The position numbers and the translations under genes were made by a program. 64,000 nt of DNA, from positions 92,994 to 156,993 of the IMG/VR virus record IMGVR_UViG_3300032224_000723; one strand, given 5' to 3'. The DNA is from a virus. Below, piece by piece: positions 48,501 to 55,906 of the stretch (the first letter of the stretch is position 1; every line of letters starts with the position of its first letter). The notes under the pieces are model-generated. The model was not told the origin of the DNA. It saw only the letters and a list, made by a program, of their open reading frames with translations, and did not search any database.

Positions 48501-49904
48501 AGGATAACTAATGGCTAATTGGTCAACTGAAGTTAATGATATGCCATCAGCCGTGCCAACTCCGTCAACATACCATTCTCTGTCTTGATAATCTACTGGT
48601 AGTACACTGGTATCAAATCTAACTTTTAAACCGTTAGTAAACGTTATACCATTGGGGCTTACATAATTTTGTTTTCCTAATATTTCAGTGTCTATGTTAA
48701 TAGCATTATTTGATGGGTCAACTAATTTAATGACACCATATTGACTTGGATCACTACCGTCTTGATAGTATAGAGTATCTAAATTAGCAGTTATAATAGG
48801 TGCTTGAATAAGAACGTTGGTAGAATCAGTATACCAAGTGGTGCTGGCATAAACAACACCAGTTGTGATGACAACTTTATTGTTAACAGGAATGCTGGTT
48901 ACATAACTTAGACTTATTGTTCCACCAGTTGTGGAAATTTGCCATATACCATAACGTTGATTTGCAGGAACAGTGCTGCCCACAGTCCAAGATGCGGCGT
49001 CAGTGTACTGTACTCCAAAAATTAAGTATTTGCCGTTGAGGTAAGTTTGCCCGTCTATGCCATTATATGTACTATTAAATGTGGATAAAGACTGTCCTTG
49101 TATTTGCGAATACATCAATGTTGTTACTAGATCTACATTTTGCACCAATGGCATATTGATGTAGAAATCTTGTGCTGTTTTAAGCGGTACGTTAAACGTA
49201 ACTGTGCCTACATCATCACCGTTGTTACTAACTCCTAGAACTTGTCTACTAGAAAAATTGGAATGTGCTGTTTGTACACCGCTAGTGCCCGGATCAGTTT
49301 GAATGTAGAAAGGCTTAGTGTATTGGTTAACAATAAAATTATAAGTGCCGCCTCTAGCTAAAATCAATTCTGGATTAGAAATGGTACTATAGCCACTGAT
49401 GTTATAAACATTGGTATTGTTGTTAGGGTATATATAATATGTTTTCTGTAGATCTGCAGATCCTGCAAATACATCTACAGCATCTGGCCCATTTGGTAAC
49501 CAGTAGTACTGACTGAAGTTTATAAATGCATCATAATTTATATGAGGATTGTAACTATAATATTCGCTGGCCCACAATCTATCGTGGTCGTTGATCTTAC
49601 CGCCATAGAAGCTAATTTGTTGTAAAACTTCAGGATATGTGGCATTAAATTCTACATTGCCAGTTATAGAATTTTTAACAACAATACTAGGCTCTAACTG
49701 ATAGTCTGCACGATCAGCAGTAGGTTCTTTGATAAAAGCATCTATAGGCCGTTGCCCAGGACCAAATTTTCTCCCAACATACCCGTTAACGGGTTTAAGA
49801 TTAGGTTCTGTTACTAGTTGATCCAGTGTTGCATTTAAGAATTTCTTATTTGCATCACTTTGAAAAACTGCTGGTAAAAAATTTCCGGTTTTAGTTGTAG
49901 CCAT
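36507..49904 (-). CDS. Giant tail/baseplate structural protein (4465 residues)
   Basis: One uninterrupted frame of 13.4 kb immediately downstream of gp6. The N-terminus (PAVFQSDANKKFLNATLDQLV) resembles very large structural proteins that follow gp6 in aquatic T4-like phages. Around 555-680 there is a YHYH-like domain (DQGIYHYRD, GWAADGYPIYGPFGY). About 2530-3210 contains seven FG-GAP-like units such as QFGYSVASSTDGAQVVIGAP, suggesting a seven-bladed propeller. From about 3890 onward there are GSGYTQAPVVTITG-type beta repeats. It may replace gp7/gp8/gp10 wedge or fibre proteins of T4, none of which is recognisable here. No intein or frameshift was seen. Confidence 0.85.
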   Translation of the reverse strand: MATTKTGNFLPAVFQSDANKKFLNATLDQLVTEPNLKPVNGYVGRKFGPGQRPIDAFIKEPTADRADYQLEPSIVVKNSITGNVEFNATYPEVLQQISFYGGKINDHDRLWASEYYSYNPHINYDAFINFSQYYWLPNGPDAVDVFAGSADLQKTYYIYPNNNTNVYNISGYSTISNPELILARGGTYNFIVNQYTKPFYIQTDPGTSGVQTAHSNFSSRQVLGVSNNGDDVGTVTFNVPLKTAQDFYINMPLVQNVDLVTTLMYSQIQGQSLSTFNSTYNGIDGQTYLNGKYLIFGVQYTDAASWTVGSTVPANQRYGIWQISTTGGTISLSYVTSIPVNNKVVITTGVVYASTTWYTDSTNVLIQAPIITANLDTLYYQDGSDPSQYGVIKLVDPSNNAINIDTEILGKQNYVSPNGITFTNGLKVRFDTSVLPVDYQDREWYVDGVGTADGISLTSVDQLAISYPGYTTNYNPTTWFANANTSGAPVTARLNTAKDQLTISTTDIPDGTNILCGTFPNLDNSNYIVPQDITLHYPYRAGQNTQGTHVSNILQSGIIGVSLPGIVIYGPSNDWYVPGTNGTNWHYDASQVLINGEDQYGGSPDDQGIYHYRDSTFITANAWGNFGYFTSNLNGYFSTDNSGHSKLIGWAADGYPIYGPFGYANPLNADSGAIRMTSSYVSTSNGYGRPIKQTVTISANADSTNTITVSSTFGLNPGMRITNNTAGLPTGDIWILNCGLHSAVGPGQFTQGVNQVQLNTNVTVVAGTSVDFEFLPGAFIEDYSYTGTGSLDRFNGRYCVTPEFPLGTYAYFAVQDYGSNPVYPYFVGSAFYGSLSIDTSTSLATQDYITINRSSRDINLWSKHNRWFHKNVIDAAARYNNTVAILDQTQRATRPIIEFNPNYQLYDFGRNGLKPVDLFDNTITTPFLTVEGQEGLYIDGVKVVDGMRIIFAADQDPATVHKIWVANFYDQVGNSPNDPTVIHLHLEKPTDHDVQEGDTITVLSGLSNAGKSYWYNGANWETGQTKTTINQAPRFDVFDSDGVSLGDTSKYPIANTTDAFLGTKIFSYKEGTGTIDPILGFPLSYRNFNNVGDIEFENNFDNDTFVYTVNGITYNDKVNIGFLYKNNVNGSVQKLNVWSKVSENTKQYQDISYIYDGIDNSFAIDVTPALSQYSHNLLVFINYKRISSTGYQIYNIPNNSKLISINPAKLKTNDRVDLLVYSGSVSKLGFYQIPDNLNLNAKNSPFVSPTLGEMRNHLGKLAESSLAFKGAFPGASNIRDITLTNQGGTIVQQSAPTSYASMFLCDNNYNFVNSVTSASQEYTRFKNKFLTIASHSNAIDYADPASAVDVIIGQINISKNKMFPWYYSDMIPYGANKNTISYNIFDPAQRNYEITNLFTNNELTNKAVLVYVNGAQLIYGKDYTFLAQAPGISFTSTYFPNIDDVLTIVEYYDTDGCYVPETPSKLGLYPKYQPEIITDYTYLIPQTFIVGHDGSLTPTFGDFRDDLLLELEKRIYNNIKISYDPNLLNIYDNIPGKFRDIGYSLPEYNAVLTKSYLQWVGHNNLDYITNSTYQFDVPFTYNYGSALDVIDGSKLPGSWRACFQYFYDTTQPHTHPWEMLGFSTKPDWWETYYGPAPYTGGNTVLWTDLQNGYIADGERQGIDLRFARPGLLNIIPVNENGELKPPIGLLTQKYDLNSFDNNWQVGQYSPTETAWRNSSDYPFALQYISALIHPAKYFALGIATSKYKYNTTLDQYLVTTTNQRLTPADIDVNSYTSSSGVTSRSSSYINWISDYLTGLGITDKTDLLNYIRNYNIQLSYRMAGFSGKQYFKVLAEQNSPNSTNESILIPDADIDLVLNKSTPMGNPRYSAVIIEKRSDGWQVSGYDTTHPYFVIAPPVITGTSITVTTVGKSVQYYEEFASYKVIVPYGTTFTNYQQVASFLAGYERYLISLGFLFNTYDPDLGQIRNWELSTKEFLFWAQQGWAVDSILVLNPAGDTIKFRSADSVVDAITNSFYGSKVMTQNYTVLDSDAYSVVRQDNNFTVSIDVKNGDMIGFLDLRTVQYEHVIIFENTTQFNDIIYDPTVGQRQFKLKLIGNKTAGWTGTFAPPGFIYNKEGVESWMPSTDYLKGDLVEYKNIYYAASKNLPGTDEFNFNNWLPVEKAKIKTGLLSNFARNSSLSKNFYNVDKVNLENEFDLFGLGLIGYRNRNYLNDLALDDVTQVKFYQGFIKEKGTLNAIDALGRVKLGPDQTSYTITENWAFRVGAYGSLDTNQFVELVLDEQYVLNNPTSLEVVDDHTVTYSSVYTEDFEIYKTSSPTWAPPFLLNRTAESSYVEDLKSAGFVNIDDIDYTVFDLSNFSTLSGNIANIDVGSTIWTVADFNQDWNVYRVSDTNKNVTEIANALNNKLQFTTDKNHNLAVGDVVVVTGYNTYKGFYKISYVPSLTTFVADFTGSLTGFSKVTGFSPLYKLVSMRFDYASQVTSYTPANGWSVNNKVWINEGANSQWEVYNKSEPWTFLKRLPQSQSDANVNYGSAVKISTDGTFALIGQPGYSSNTGAVTTMLQSYTGDFYEGGTTSTLAANASGMGSSIDFGRTNVLVGAPTSSSNIGYVVGFTKDFTGTLTTNQILTANVAASQFGTSVSLSDDEQWLYVGAPGAGKVYVYAYDSSVTALSYTIAPANATTKTFTLNFTPSSQEFLYVARSTRDYVPNVDFTISGNTITFTSNTGLGNIVVRQNPGYRYITSIAHSNASSQFGYSVASSTDGAQVVIGAPLANIVVGNTSGIYGSVSVYDRSVENFIAGANQTIFTTKRSLLSVSKVYVDKALKTIGVDYVVTLGNQVTFTTAPHAGAIVSIETNQFNKIQELAPTVSYSNQQFGYSVDLCPRNCSVYAGAPYQSTAGVFNGAVYRLVNQGKVYGNVICSNVIEQTTTISTNVAASTANVTVSSVAGLTVGMYLINSTTSNISSTNSYTISSIDTTNKIVTLNKNVAGQAYVGASLTFARIKSGDSIRINNFEVTFSDTRLSYVVSAINSKNIPGVTAVGVDGQLVLISDSRLAFDKLNLLPGVGTALTDIGANVFVETQQILNNDNHSYDYFGKKVKINNNSDVLFVGSDIANTLEPTTFDATNTATFEVTFDGTATKFKDYIQTSGSVWTFSYLLDSRNSINYPGAFNFVERLTPYPGLKSKVGFGHDIDVNTYNLIVGSYTDSTYNKNTGIVYQFKNTQGLNGWDVIRSGGPKVDIDSILKNYVYSASSQTIMYNLDYIDPLKGKILGVAEQDITYKTDYDPAVYNVANATTVSSSTSLHWNDTQVGQVWWDLSTVRFIDYEQGSIKYRTTNWGRLFPGSSVDVYEWVESIYPPSQYIAKGGDGEPKYADNTAYSTLIYVDPNTNIPTVTYYYWVKNKTTVTENKFGRLIPTVTIADYITNPKSSGIKYMAALRDDSVAVYNLNKDVSGKDVILHIDYASQINNNIIHSEYALVPEKGGKASDIPNNIYNKLVDSVSGQDLFGNPVPDPKLAVQNRYGIDIRPRQSVFIDRLQAVKEMVTYVNSVFAKNIISQGYNLTTLSSGELLPVAGTDVFDLSVNTYEELTYLNIIIQPANYKVLVVSDSTVNNLWSIYTKQSNNTWLLSRVQSYRTSDYWKYVDWYATGFDKTTRPKYTVNTYADLSTLPLKSQDIVKVLNNGQGNWLLLQVFPNIVNTVGIQSGTIALTENLYNLVDYGMGFGNDNFDTQRFDQNPSIELRNILSALRNDLFINQLRENFLELFYVFIYYVLDEQKYVDWVFKTSFIDVLHKFRGLNQPQIYTKDNQEYYKQYIEEVKPYKTTIREYVLDYQGSDNLTGYVTDFDVPPFYDKVLGVYRSPSGTFIQDATELQSPQYRDWLLTYEYYVDYITIENSGSGYTQAPVVTITGSSIGNDAVARALISNGKVSKIEVLYGGSNYITQPTVTISGGNGTGAVAYAQLANETIRKVKTTLTYDRITYSTTVLDWTANTSYTTGTIISYNGVGYFVNSNFTSGSSFNGNYLTVYPAYKFNNANDRIQAYYNPGVGQAGKNPSLLQSGINYPGVLVDGLLYTDTGGFAVAGFDSSPFDPFDIDAEGNPVISDSILDSVIQSSYTDTSLGIRPEDIIIDGGGYVDTYSSHAPEELIPGRVFDTLDITVTTFATNAASLSYSSWVATNGFEVGSIEVVDGGLGYTANTISVTISGTTGTGATVTPILDANGSIMSISIVSAGTQYTTIPNVIITGSNVSPATATAILTQNDYPTFSYKIFKDMNDNYGYYRVSANASTNIISTTSNTITVANSSVLSHPNPSATVPGVIFVNGERITYWTNNTTTNTLSNIRRATLGTGVSTLTAGSAVYDESAVQLVPYSDNYTWTPNVDTLKQLTSTGYATFKAGQTYITSNLWYDTGYGVSSLAIEAGLFTAETLLATETPELLTSEPTYSSPTNGLGLYVSSQEQAIFVRE

Positions 49905-49913
49905 TTGTTTTTA

Positions 49914-52900
49914 TTATGTAATAATAGTATTTACCGCTGTAGATTGAAGGTTTAATTGCGCCGCAGTAATTGCCGTAATAACTTCAATATTTTCCACTGT
50001 TGCACAGCTCAAGAAAATTTCATTAGCTTCAGAACCAATTTGTTGCAAGGATCCATATACTTGGCTTTGACTGTTGGGCACAATAACAATACTACTGATA
50101 TTAGGCGCCAATGCTTGTTGAATATAAGTAGCAAGTTCAGTGAAGTAAAAAGTTTCCCCAAAGTCCCAGTTTGCTGTTTGGAAGAATGAATTGATGTAAG
50201 CCAACACTTGACTTCTAATTTCAGTGTCGCTTAAATTTATATTGGTATTTTTAACTACTTTAAATGTTGCTTGTAATTCAGGTTTAGATTTTTTACCAAA
50301 CAACAATTTAAATTGTGCAGAATTGTAAATGATAGCATCACTTACACTTTTATAATTTTCTAAATCGTTAAATTCTAATCTTAAAGATTCACTGGTTAAG
50401 CGTTCTGGCTGTGGGATTGTTCCTGTTGTATCCAATGCCCATGCCCTATAGTCTGCTTCATATTCTTTGGTCAATAGATAGATATCTATTAAATTATTTG
50501 GGCTAGGATCTAAACGTCTGTTACCTGGTGCATTGTGTCTATACTGGAAATACAAATTAGAGCGACCAACTTTTGCAAGGTAGTTACTGTTTTGAACTAG
50601 GCTGTAGACATTATTTGTTACTGTTAACACATAAAACAAATCTTCGCTGGTGGCGTAAAAAATTTGACCTACCAAGTAATTGTTGATATTTGGTAGTATA
50701 GCTGCTTTAGTTGGGAAATTAATATTAACTAAGGTACTGTCCACAGGAGTAAATGTTACAAAACTTTCATACCCATATGATTTTTCAAAGAATACATGTT
50801 TTGTTAACGGGTTAATATTGGGTTGAACTATGGTTGTAAAAATGTCTGGATTGTCAGGAACCCCATCGTCATTGACATCACTGAACGTAATATAAACTTT
50901 TCCTTGATCCACATAACCATCAGATTCTGTAGCTTGACTATAAATGAACCACGGTAAGTTTTCTGTTAAAATTGTCCCTGTGTCAGGATCTCCATTGACT
51001 TTTAAAATATTGATTTCATCGTTTACAGTGCGGCCTGTGATTGGATCAAATACTTTAAGTTGATTGTCAAAATAGAATTTTGTTTCACGTACACTGGCAA
51101 ATACATAGTTTAATCCTCTAGAAATCACTGAATACAAAGTGCCATTAACCGTAAATGCTAATAGCCAACTAGAGTCAAGTCCTTGGCCTGATAAGGAACC
51201 TTGATTTGCTTGACTAAATGCTCCGTTTAAATCTATATCTTGAGCTGAAATTATTTGCCAAGTACGTGTATTTTGATCATATCTAATACCAAACTCTGTA
51301 TAAGAAGAGATCAAAGAAATTAATTGTGTTGTAAATGCTGTGGTAAAACTATTACTCCAAGCAGGTATAACTGTAGTTGCTATGGCACCAGTAGGAATAT
51401 TTTCACTTAGTGCAACAGGTCCGAACCCAGTGGTTAATACACCCTGACCACCATTGCCCACTAATCTAGTTATTGACACATACAATAAACTTTTTCCATT
51501 CTGTGGAAGAACTCCTGATGCTGGTAAAGTTAAAATATTATTTTGAGCATCAAAATAATTGCCAGTACCTGGACTAAAAACGATAATACTGTTTTCAGTT
51601 GCATACGACAAATTGCCAGACACTCCTGCACCTATTTGTTGGGCAACACCAGATGAGTTTACAAACCATCCAGTGGATGAACTAGAACCTGCTGTTTGTT
51701 TATACCAGCTTACATTTAAATTAGTTAAGTCAAATCTATTATAGTTTGCATAATAGTAATGCATCAAACTTTTTGTTTCAATAATGGGAATGATTTGATT
51801 TTGAATTTCTCTATTAATGTCCGCTGTTGTAGACCATGTGAAACTAAAACTAGTTGTGTTATCTTCTTCAAATAATATACCGTCTTGTGCAAAAATATTT
51901 GTACTAGAATATCTACCAGTAGTGTCAATAATGTCCAAGTATCTGCTTACACCGCTACTGGTTCTATTAACAGCTTTGACTTTACTAACAGTGTTGAAAT
52001 TTGCGTAAGGAAATATATTGTAATCTTCCCCTGTGACCATACGATTTTGTGTATAGTATAATTGAGGGGCTTTAGTTCTAATGTCGTTGACGCTTTCACG
52101 AGAGACTGCATTGGCTATTGTGTATTTCAAACTAGCAACTACAGACAATGTTTCTGATCTGCCTGTTTTGCTAATATAAGGAATATTAATCCTTATGTTT
52201 TGCATTTCATCAGGAGTAATTTTATAAGTTAGTCCTGTGCTGGTTCTAAAATAAGTTCTAAAATTGCCTTGAGGTATAGCAGCAAAAGTGCCGTCGCCAA
52301 AAATTAAGTCAACTTGGTCATTTCCTCGACTACTTGCTTGATAACTTTTCTTAACTGCATTGTTATTATAAATGATGTTGGTCCCAACAACTGTAGGCAA
52401 TTGACTCCATATTATGTTAGGGGTACCAGTATTAGTCAATTCCCATAGCCAAACATCAGTATTATTAATGTTATCAAAATTTATATTAACTAGATTATTA
52501 GGAATGCTTTCAGTAATTGCAAAATCTTGACTTTGTAGATTTCCTTGTTTGAAGTAAAAGAAAAACCCAGTGCTGTTACTGGCATTGCCTAAGTTGTCGT
52601 TTTTATATAATATGTTCAGTGGGCGGCCAGGTGCAGGTGGTACTTCATATATGTAATTTTGATTGGCACTAGTTGGACTTACAACTTCAAATCCTAAACT
52701 AACTGTTTCAATTTGAGCATTGTATTTAAAAATAGGCAGATTATTGGCGGGCAAGTTAATATTGTATTCTTCGTTGACAATCCCCGCTATGGTTTTGGTA
52801 TTTGCAGAGCGGCCCACTTGTTGATTAGAGGGCAATGCCCCGTTTAATATTGTAATAAACTGTTCATACCAATTAACATTGGCGCTGTCATTCCACTTAA

Positions 52901-53324
52901 CAATCAAATTAGTTAGATCTGTACCATTGCTGTCTATTAGAGTTTGTGTGGTCTGCACACTGTCAAATTTTAAATATCCTGTGGCAGTTTGGTTACGTTT
53001 AGGGATATAGCTGATAAGTTTAGCTAGTTTTAGTACACTGTCTCTACGTTCAGCAGTGTCAATAAAGTTTTCACGAGCATTTAAGTCTGTGCGAAATGCT
53101 AGGCTTTGTCCTAAATATGCAATTAAATCTATCAGCGCAACATATTCGCTGGATTCGATGAAATCGTTAAAATCTTCAGGAAAATAAATCTGAAGATAAT
53201 CAATCATGCTCTTTCTCAGAGTCTGATAGTCGTAGCTCTGAAAATCTGCATTTCTAAAACTTTCGTAAATTTTAGTCCAGTCTTGATTTACTAAAAGATT
53301 GTTTTGTCTGGTGGTACTAGGCAT
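49914..53324 (-). CDS. gp6: Baseplate wedge protein, gp6-like
   Basis: A 1136-residue protein whose N-terminus (WTKIYESFRNADFQSYDYQTLRKSMIDYLQ; SLAFRTDLNARENFIDTAERRDSVLKLAKLISYIP at about 75-109) is typical of T4 gp6, the wedge protein that forms the baseplate ring. T4 gp6 has 660 residues, so this one carries about 480 extra residues, as in some aquatic relatives. The C-terminal GETFYFTELATYIQQA also fits the family. gp25 lies directly upstream, the usual gp25-gp6 order. An AATAAATA box precedes it. Confidence 0.9.
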   Translation of the reverse strand: MPSTTRQNNLLVNQDWTKIYESFRNADFQSYDYQTLRKSMIDYLQIYFPEDFNDFIESSEYVALIDLIAYLGQSLAFRTDLNARENFIDTAERRDSVLKLAKLISYIPKRNQTATGYLKFDSVQTTQTLIDSNGTDLTNLIVKWNDSANVNWYEQFITILNGALPSNQQVGRSANTKTIAGIVNEEYNINLPANNLPIFKYNAQIETVSLGFEVVSPTSANQNYIYEVPPAPGRPLNILYKNDNLGNASNSTGFFFYFKQGNLQSQDFAITESIPNNLVNINFDNINNTDVWLWELTNTGTPNIIWSQLPTVVGTNIIYNNNAVKKSYQASSRGNDQVDLIFGDGTFAAIPQGNFRTYFRTSTGLTYKITPDEMQNIRINIPYISKTGRSETLSVVASLKYTIANAVSRESVNDIRTKAPQLYYTQNRMVTGEDYNIFPYANFNTVSKVKAVNRTSSGVSRYLDIIDTTGRYSSTNIFAQDGILFEEDNTTSFSFTWSTTADINREIQNQIIPIIETKSLMHYYYANYNRFDLTNLNVSWYKQTAGSSSSTGWFVNSSGVAQQIGAGVSGNLSYATENSIIVFSPGTGNYFDAQNNILTLPASGVLPQNGKSLLYVSITRLVGNGGQGVLTTGFGPVALSENIPTGAIATTVIPAWSNSFTTAFTTQLISLISSYTEFGIRYDQNTRTWQIISAQDIDLNGAFSQANQGSLSGQGLDSSWLLAFTVNGTLYSVISRGLNYVFASVRETKFYFDNQLKVFDPITGRTVNDEINILKVNGDPDTGTILTENLPWFIYSQATESDGYVDQGKVYITFSDVNDDGVPDNPDIFTTIVQPNINPLTKHVFFEKSYGYESFVTFTPVDSTLVNINFPTKAAILPNINNYLVGQIFYATSEDLFYVLTVTNNVYSLVQNSNYLAKVGRSNLYFQYRHNAPGNRRLDPSPNNLIDIYLLTKEYEADYRAWALDTTGTIPQPERLTSESLRLEFNDLENYKSVSDAIIYNSAQFKLLFGKKSKPELQATFKVVKNTNINLSDTEIRSQVLAYINSFFQTANWDFGETFYFTELATYIQQALAPNISSIVIVPNSQSQVYGSLQQIGSEANEIFLSCATVENIEVITAITAAQLNLQSTAVNTIIT

Positions 53325-53341
53325 ACTGTCCTCGTTTTAAG

Positions 53342-53349
53342 TATTTATT
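53342..53349 (-). promoter_or_regulatory. Late-promoter-like box AATAAATA
   Basis: AATAAATA on the - strand, 17 bases before the gp6 ATG, in the 44-base gap after gp25. A GAGGA-type ribosome site lies between box and start. Confidence 0.42.
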
Positions 53350-53368
53350 GCAGACAAAATATGCTAGT

Positions 53369-53746
53369 TTAAAGGGCTTGTAATTGGTTTGAATTTTGCT
53401 GATCAAATAGTAATTGCATGGTGCCTGTTTGTCCATTAGCTATGTACAACAGCACTACTTCAATTTGAATGCCTTTTTCAAATTGAGTTACTATGACATT
53501 TTGTGCAGATACCCTACTGTCAAATGCTATAATTCGCTTAACGTCTTTGATTATGCGATTTTTTGTGTCATCGTCAAAAGGGTCAAATAAAGTATCCCAT
53601 ATAATAGTGCCGAAATCAGGTTGCATCAACTTTTCGCCTTTGCGTATATTGAAATGATTAGTTATATCTTGTTTAACCAAGTCAAAATCAGTCAAGCGAA
53701 AATGCTTGGATCTATTATATGTGCTGAATCCTTTATATTGTGTCAT
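53369..53746 (-). CDS. gp25: Baseplate wedge protein, gp25-like
   Basis: A 125-residue protein of the gp25/lysozyme-like wedge family. The hallmark RKGEKLMQPDFGTIIWDTLFDPFDDDTKNRI spans about 35-65, and VKRIIAFDSRV follows. gp25 nucleates the wedge and contacts the sheath. The T4 protein has 132 residues, so length is normal. It sits between the spike gene and gp6. A weak GGTAAATA lies just upstream. Confidence 0.92.
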   Translation of the reverse strand: MTQYKGFSTYNRSKHFRLTDFDLVKQDITNHFNIRKGEKLMQPDFGTIIWDTLFDPFDDDTKNRIIKDVKRIIAFDSRVSAQNVIVTQFEKGIQIEVVLLYIANGQTGTMQLLFDQQNSNQLQAL

Positions 53747-53760
53747 ATGTATATTTACCC

Positions 53761-55890
53761 TTACTTGTTCACCTTAGATGCGTTGCTTGATATTATGATA
53801 GGCACTTGTGTTTGACTATATCGTCCTTGATTATAATTAGCACTTGCTGTAACACCGTTAGCATCTCTGACATTTTGACCTGTTTTGACCCAATTTATTG
53901 TCCCATCTACACCGATTGTATCATTATGACTGGATGCTAAGAATCCTGCTACTTGATCCGTTGTATTTTTATTTGTAATTACACCTGCACTTTGTAGTGC
54001 CGCATAGTTGTCTTGCGTGTGTTCGTACATTGCTAGATCCTGAATATCGGGGCTAGCACGGAAATCAGCAGCACTATATACTCCGTTTCTACCAGTCCAA
54101 TTATTGGGATTACTTAATGCTTCTGCAGTTTGCGGAGTACCTGGATTAACGTACCCTAATTGAGCCAATGCCGTTGCCCCAAGTTGATATTTTCCTTGAT
54201 ACCCTTGTGCATTTTCTGTATCGTATACCCCACCAGAATTGTTTCCTACTTGTGCCATATATGCTCTCAAAGCATCTTTGTTTAAAATTCCCAGCTCTTG
54301 ACTAGGCTCTGTTTGCATAATAAATGCTGAAGTGGGCGCTGGATCTGGCACTGGTTCAGTGATAGCTTGATTTGTACCTACAGTGGTATCCACTGTTTCA
54401 GGTTTAATCACATCCCCCAATACATTGGTTTCATTGGTAGCTGCGGCTGCTGCCGCATCCTCTTGTTGCTGTATTAATGCAGATATATTGCCCCTAATAT
54501 ATGGCTCATGTGTTGGGACTTTATTATTAATAGATCTTAATACTTCTGTTTCCACAGTCCACCCAGTGCTGGTAAAAACGACATCTGGCAGATTAAATTC
54601 TGGTATTGGACTAGGGGGAGCAGATGCCGCACCACCACCACCCCCATTTAGACTGATAGTTCCGCCTTGAATACCTATAGAGCCACCAGAATGTATTGAC
54701 ATACTACCAGCAGCAGATACACTCATCGACGATCCGCTTTTTAATTGTGCTTGTCTTCCGTAAAAATTTAAAAATTGGCTGGCATTATTAGTAATAGTTG
54801 GGCCTTGCATTTTTATACTAGATCCTGCATGTACTTTAAAACTGCCGCCGGCATTAAAACTCATGTTACGATCACTGTGCATCATCAAATTGCCCTGTGT
54901 TCTGATACTCATGTCCCTTTGCCCGTAGATTAATATATCTCCATTTTTTGTTAATTCAACCCACGCTGTACCTTCAGAATTACTGATGTATATAAACCCC
55001 GCAGTGTCATGCATTAATATCTGATGCCCAGCGGCAGTTTTAAGTCTGACTAAATCATTGTCACCAAATAAATCACCGTCGTCCATAGTCAAACTATGGC
55101 CGCCAACACGGGTTGTTACTTTTAACGTATCAGGATTAAAGTTTCCGCTGATAATTTGTTCTCTGGTATAAGTGAATTTTGCATCTTGTGATTTAATTGG
55201 TCTACCTGGGGTACTAAATCCAAACACCGCACTGACTGGATCACGTTGAGCACTACTGGTTATTGCGCCTCGTAATACATCACTGTCTAATCCTTGAGTA
55301 ATTAAACGTATAGTTTGTGGAATATGTAAAGGCTTAGGTGTATTAATCCAGTCTGAATCTGTGTAACCTTTAGTTATTTCTTGATTCCATTCTCCCACTG
55401 GATATCTATTTCCATCTTTAAGATAGGGGAGAAGATCTGCAGGAACTGTGTTTCTGTCGATGTCGTCTACAGCAACAGAGCCAATGGCAGGCACCATGTA
55501 TCTACTTAGATTGGGATTTATACAAGCAAACCAGTAACCTTCTGTTCTGCTACCATTTGGGAAACAACATAATACTATGCTACCCAAATCTGGAGGGGTC
55601 ATATAAAACCCATAAGTCTGCTGTGTATTATAGAAGTCATTGTTTACTGCATTCAGCGGACCGCGAGTTACTCCACCAAAAGGACTTGCATAACTAACCA
55701 AAGTCCAATTTTTTTCGTCATCTGAGTCGTCGCCACCAAACTCAGGAATATAAACGTATACCCTGCCACTGCGTGTACCTGTGTCTATTTTTCTAATAAC
55801 ACCTTTGTAAATTGAAAATGTCAAAGGAAAATCCGATTTACTGGGATCAGCAAATTCTGGAAGTTTTGTCCCCATGTAGGGTTTATTCAT
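53761..55890 (-). CDS. gp5: Baseplate central spike, gp5-like, with C-terminal lysozyme-like domain
   Basis: A 709-residue protein. An OB-fold segment (KGVIRKIDTGTRSGRVYVYIPEFGG) opens it, as in gp5 and VgrG proteins. A triple-strand beta-helix is suggested by KVHAGSSIKMQGPTI and SMSIHSGGSIGIQGGTIS (about 350-425). The C-terminal ~170 residues, from about 533, look like a phage muramidase/transglycosylase domain (YQGKYQLGATALAQLGYV). In relatives that domain usually has ESGG; here the position reads NNSGG (about 549-553), so catalysis is uncertain. It would puncture the envelope and locally cut peptidoglycan. Confidence 0.85.
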   Translation of the reverse strand: MNKPYMGTKLPEFADPSKSDFPLTFSIYKGVIRKIDTGTRSGRVYVYIPEFGGDDSDDEKNWTLVSYASPFGGVTRGPLNAVNNDFYNTQQTYGFYMTPPDLGSIVLCCFPNGSRTEGYWFACINPNLSRYMVPAIGSVAVDDIDRNTVPADLLPYLKDGNRYPVGEWNQEITKGYTDSDWINTPKPLHIPQTIRLITQGLDSDVLRGAITSSAQRDPVSAVFGFSTPGRPIKSQDAKFTYTREQIISGNFNPDTLKVTTRVGGHSLTMDDGDLFGDNDLVRLKTAAGHQILMHDTAGFIYISNSEGTAWVELTKNGDILIYGQRDMSIRTQGNLMMHSDRNMSFNAGGSFKVHAGSSIKMQGPTITNNASQFLNFYGRQAQLKSGSSMSVSAAGSMSIHSGGSIGIQGGTISLNGGGGGAASAPPSPIPEFNLPDVVFTSTGWTVETEVLRSINNKVPTHEPYIRGNISALIQQQEDAAAAAATNETNVLGDVIKPETVDTTVGTNQAITEPVPDPAPTSAFIMQTEPSQELGILNKDALRAYMAQVGNNSGGVYDTENAQGYQGKYQLGATALAQLGYVNPGTPQTAEALSNPNNWTGRNGVYSAADFRASPDIQDLAMYEHTQDNYAALQSAGVITNKNTTDQVAGFLASSHNDTIGVDGTINWVKTGQNVRDANGVTASANYNQGRYSQTQVPIIISSNASKVNK

Positions 55891-55906
55891 TTAAATTATC
55901 TCCGTA

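Noticed and set aside
36507-49904. Giant gene as an assembly fusion or intein-containing gene
   Set aside because: The frame and amino-acid style are continuous, domains belong together, and no intein splice motifs were seen.
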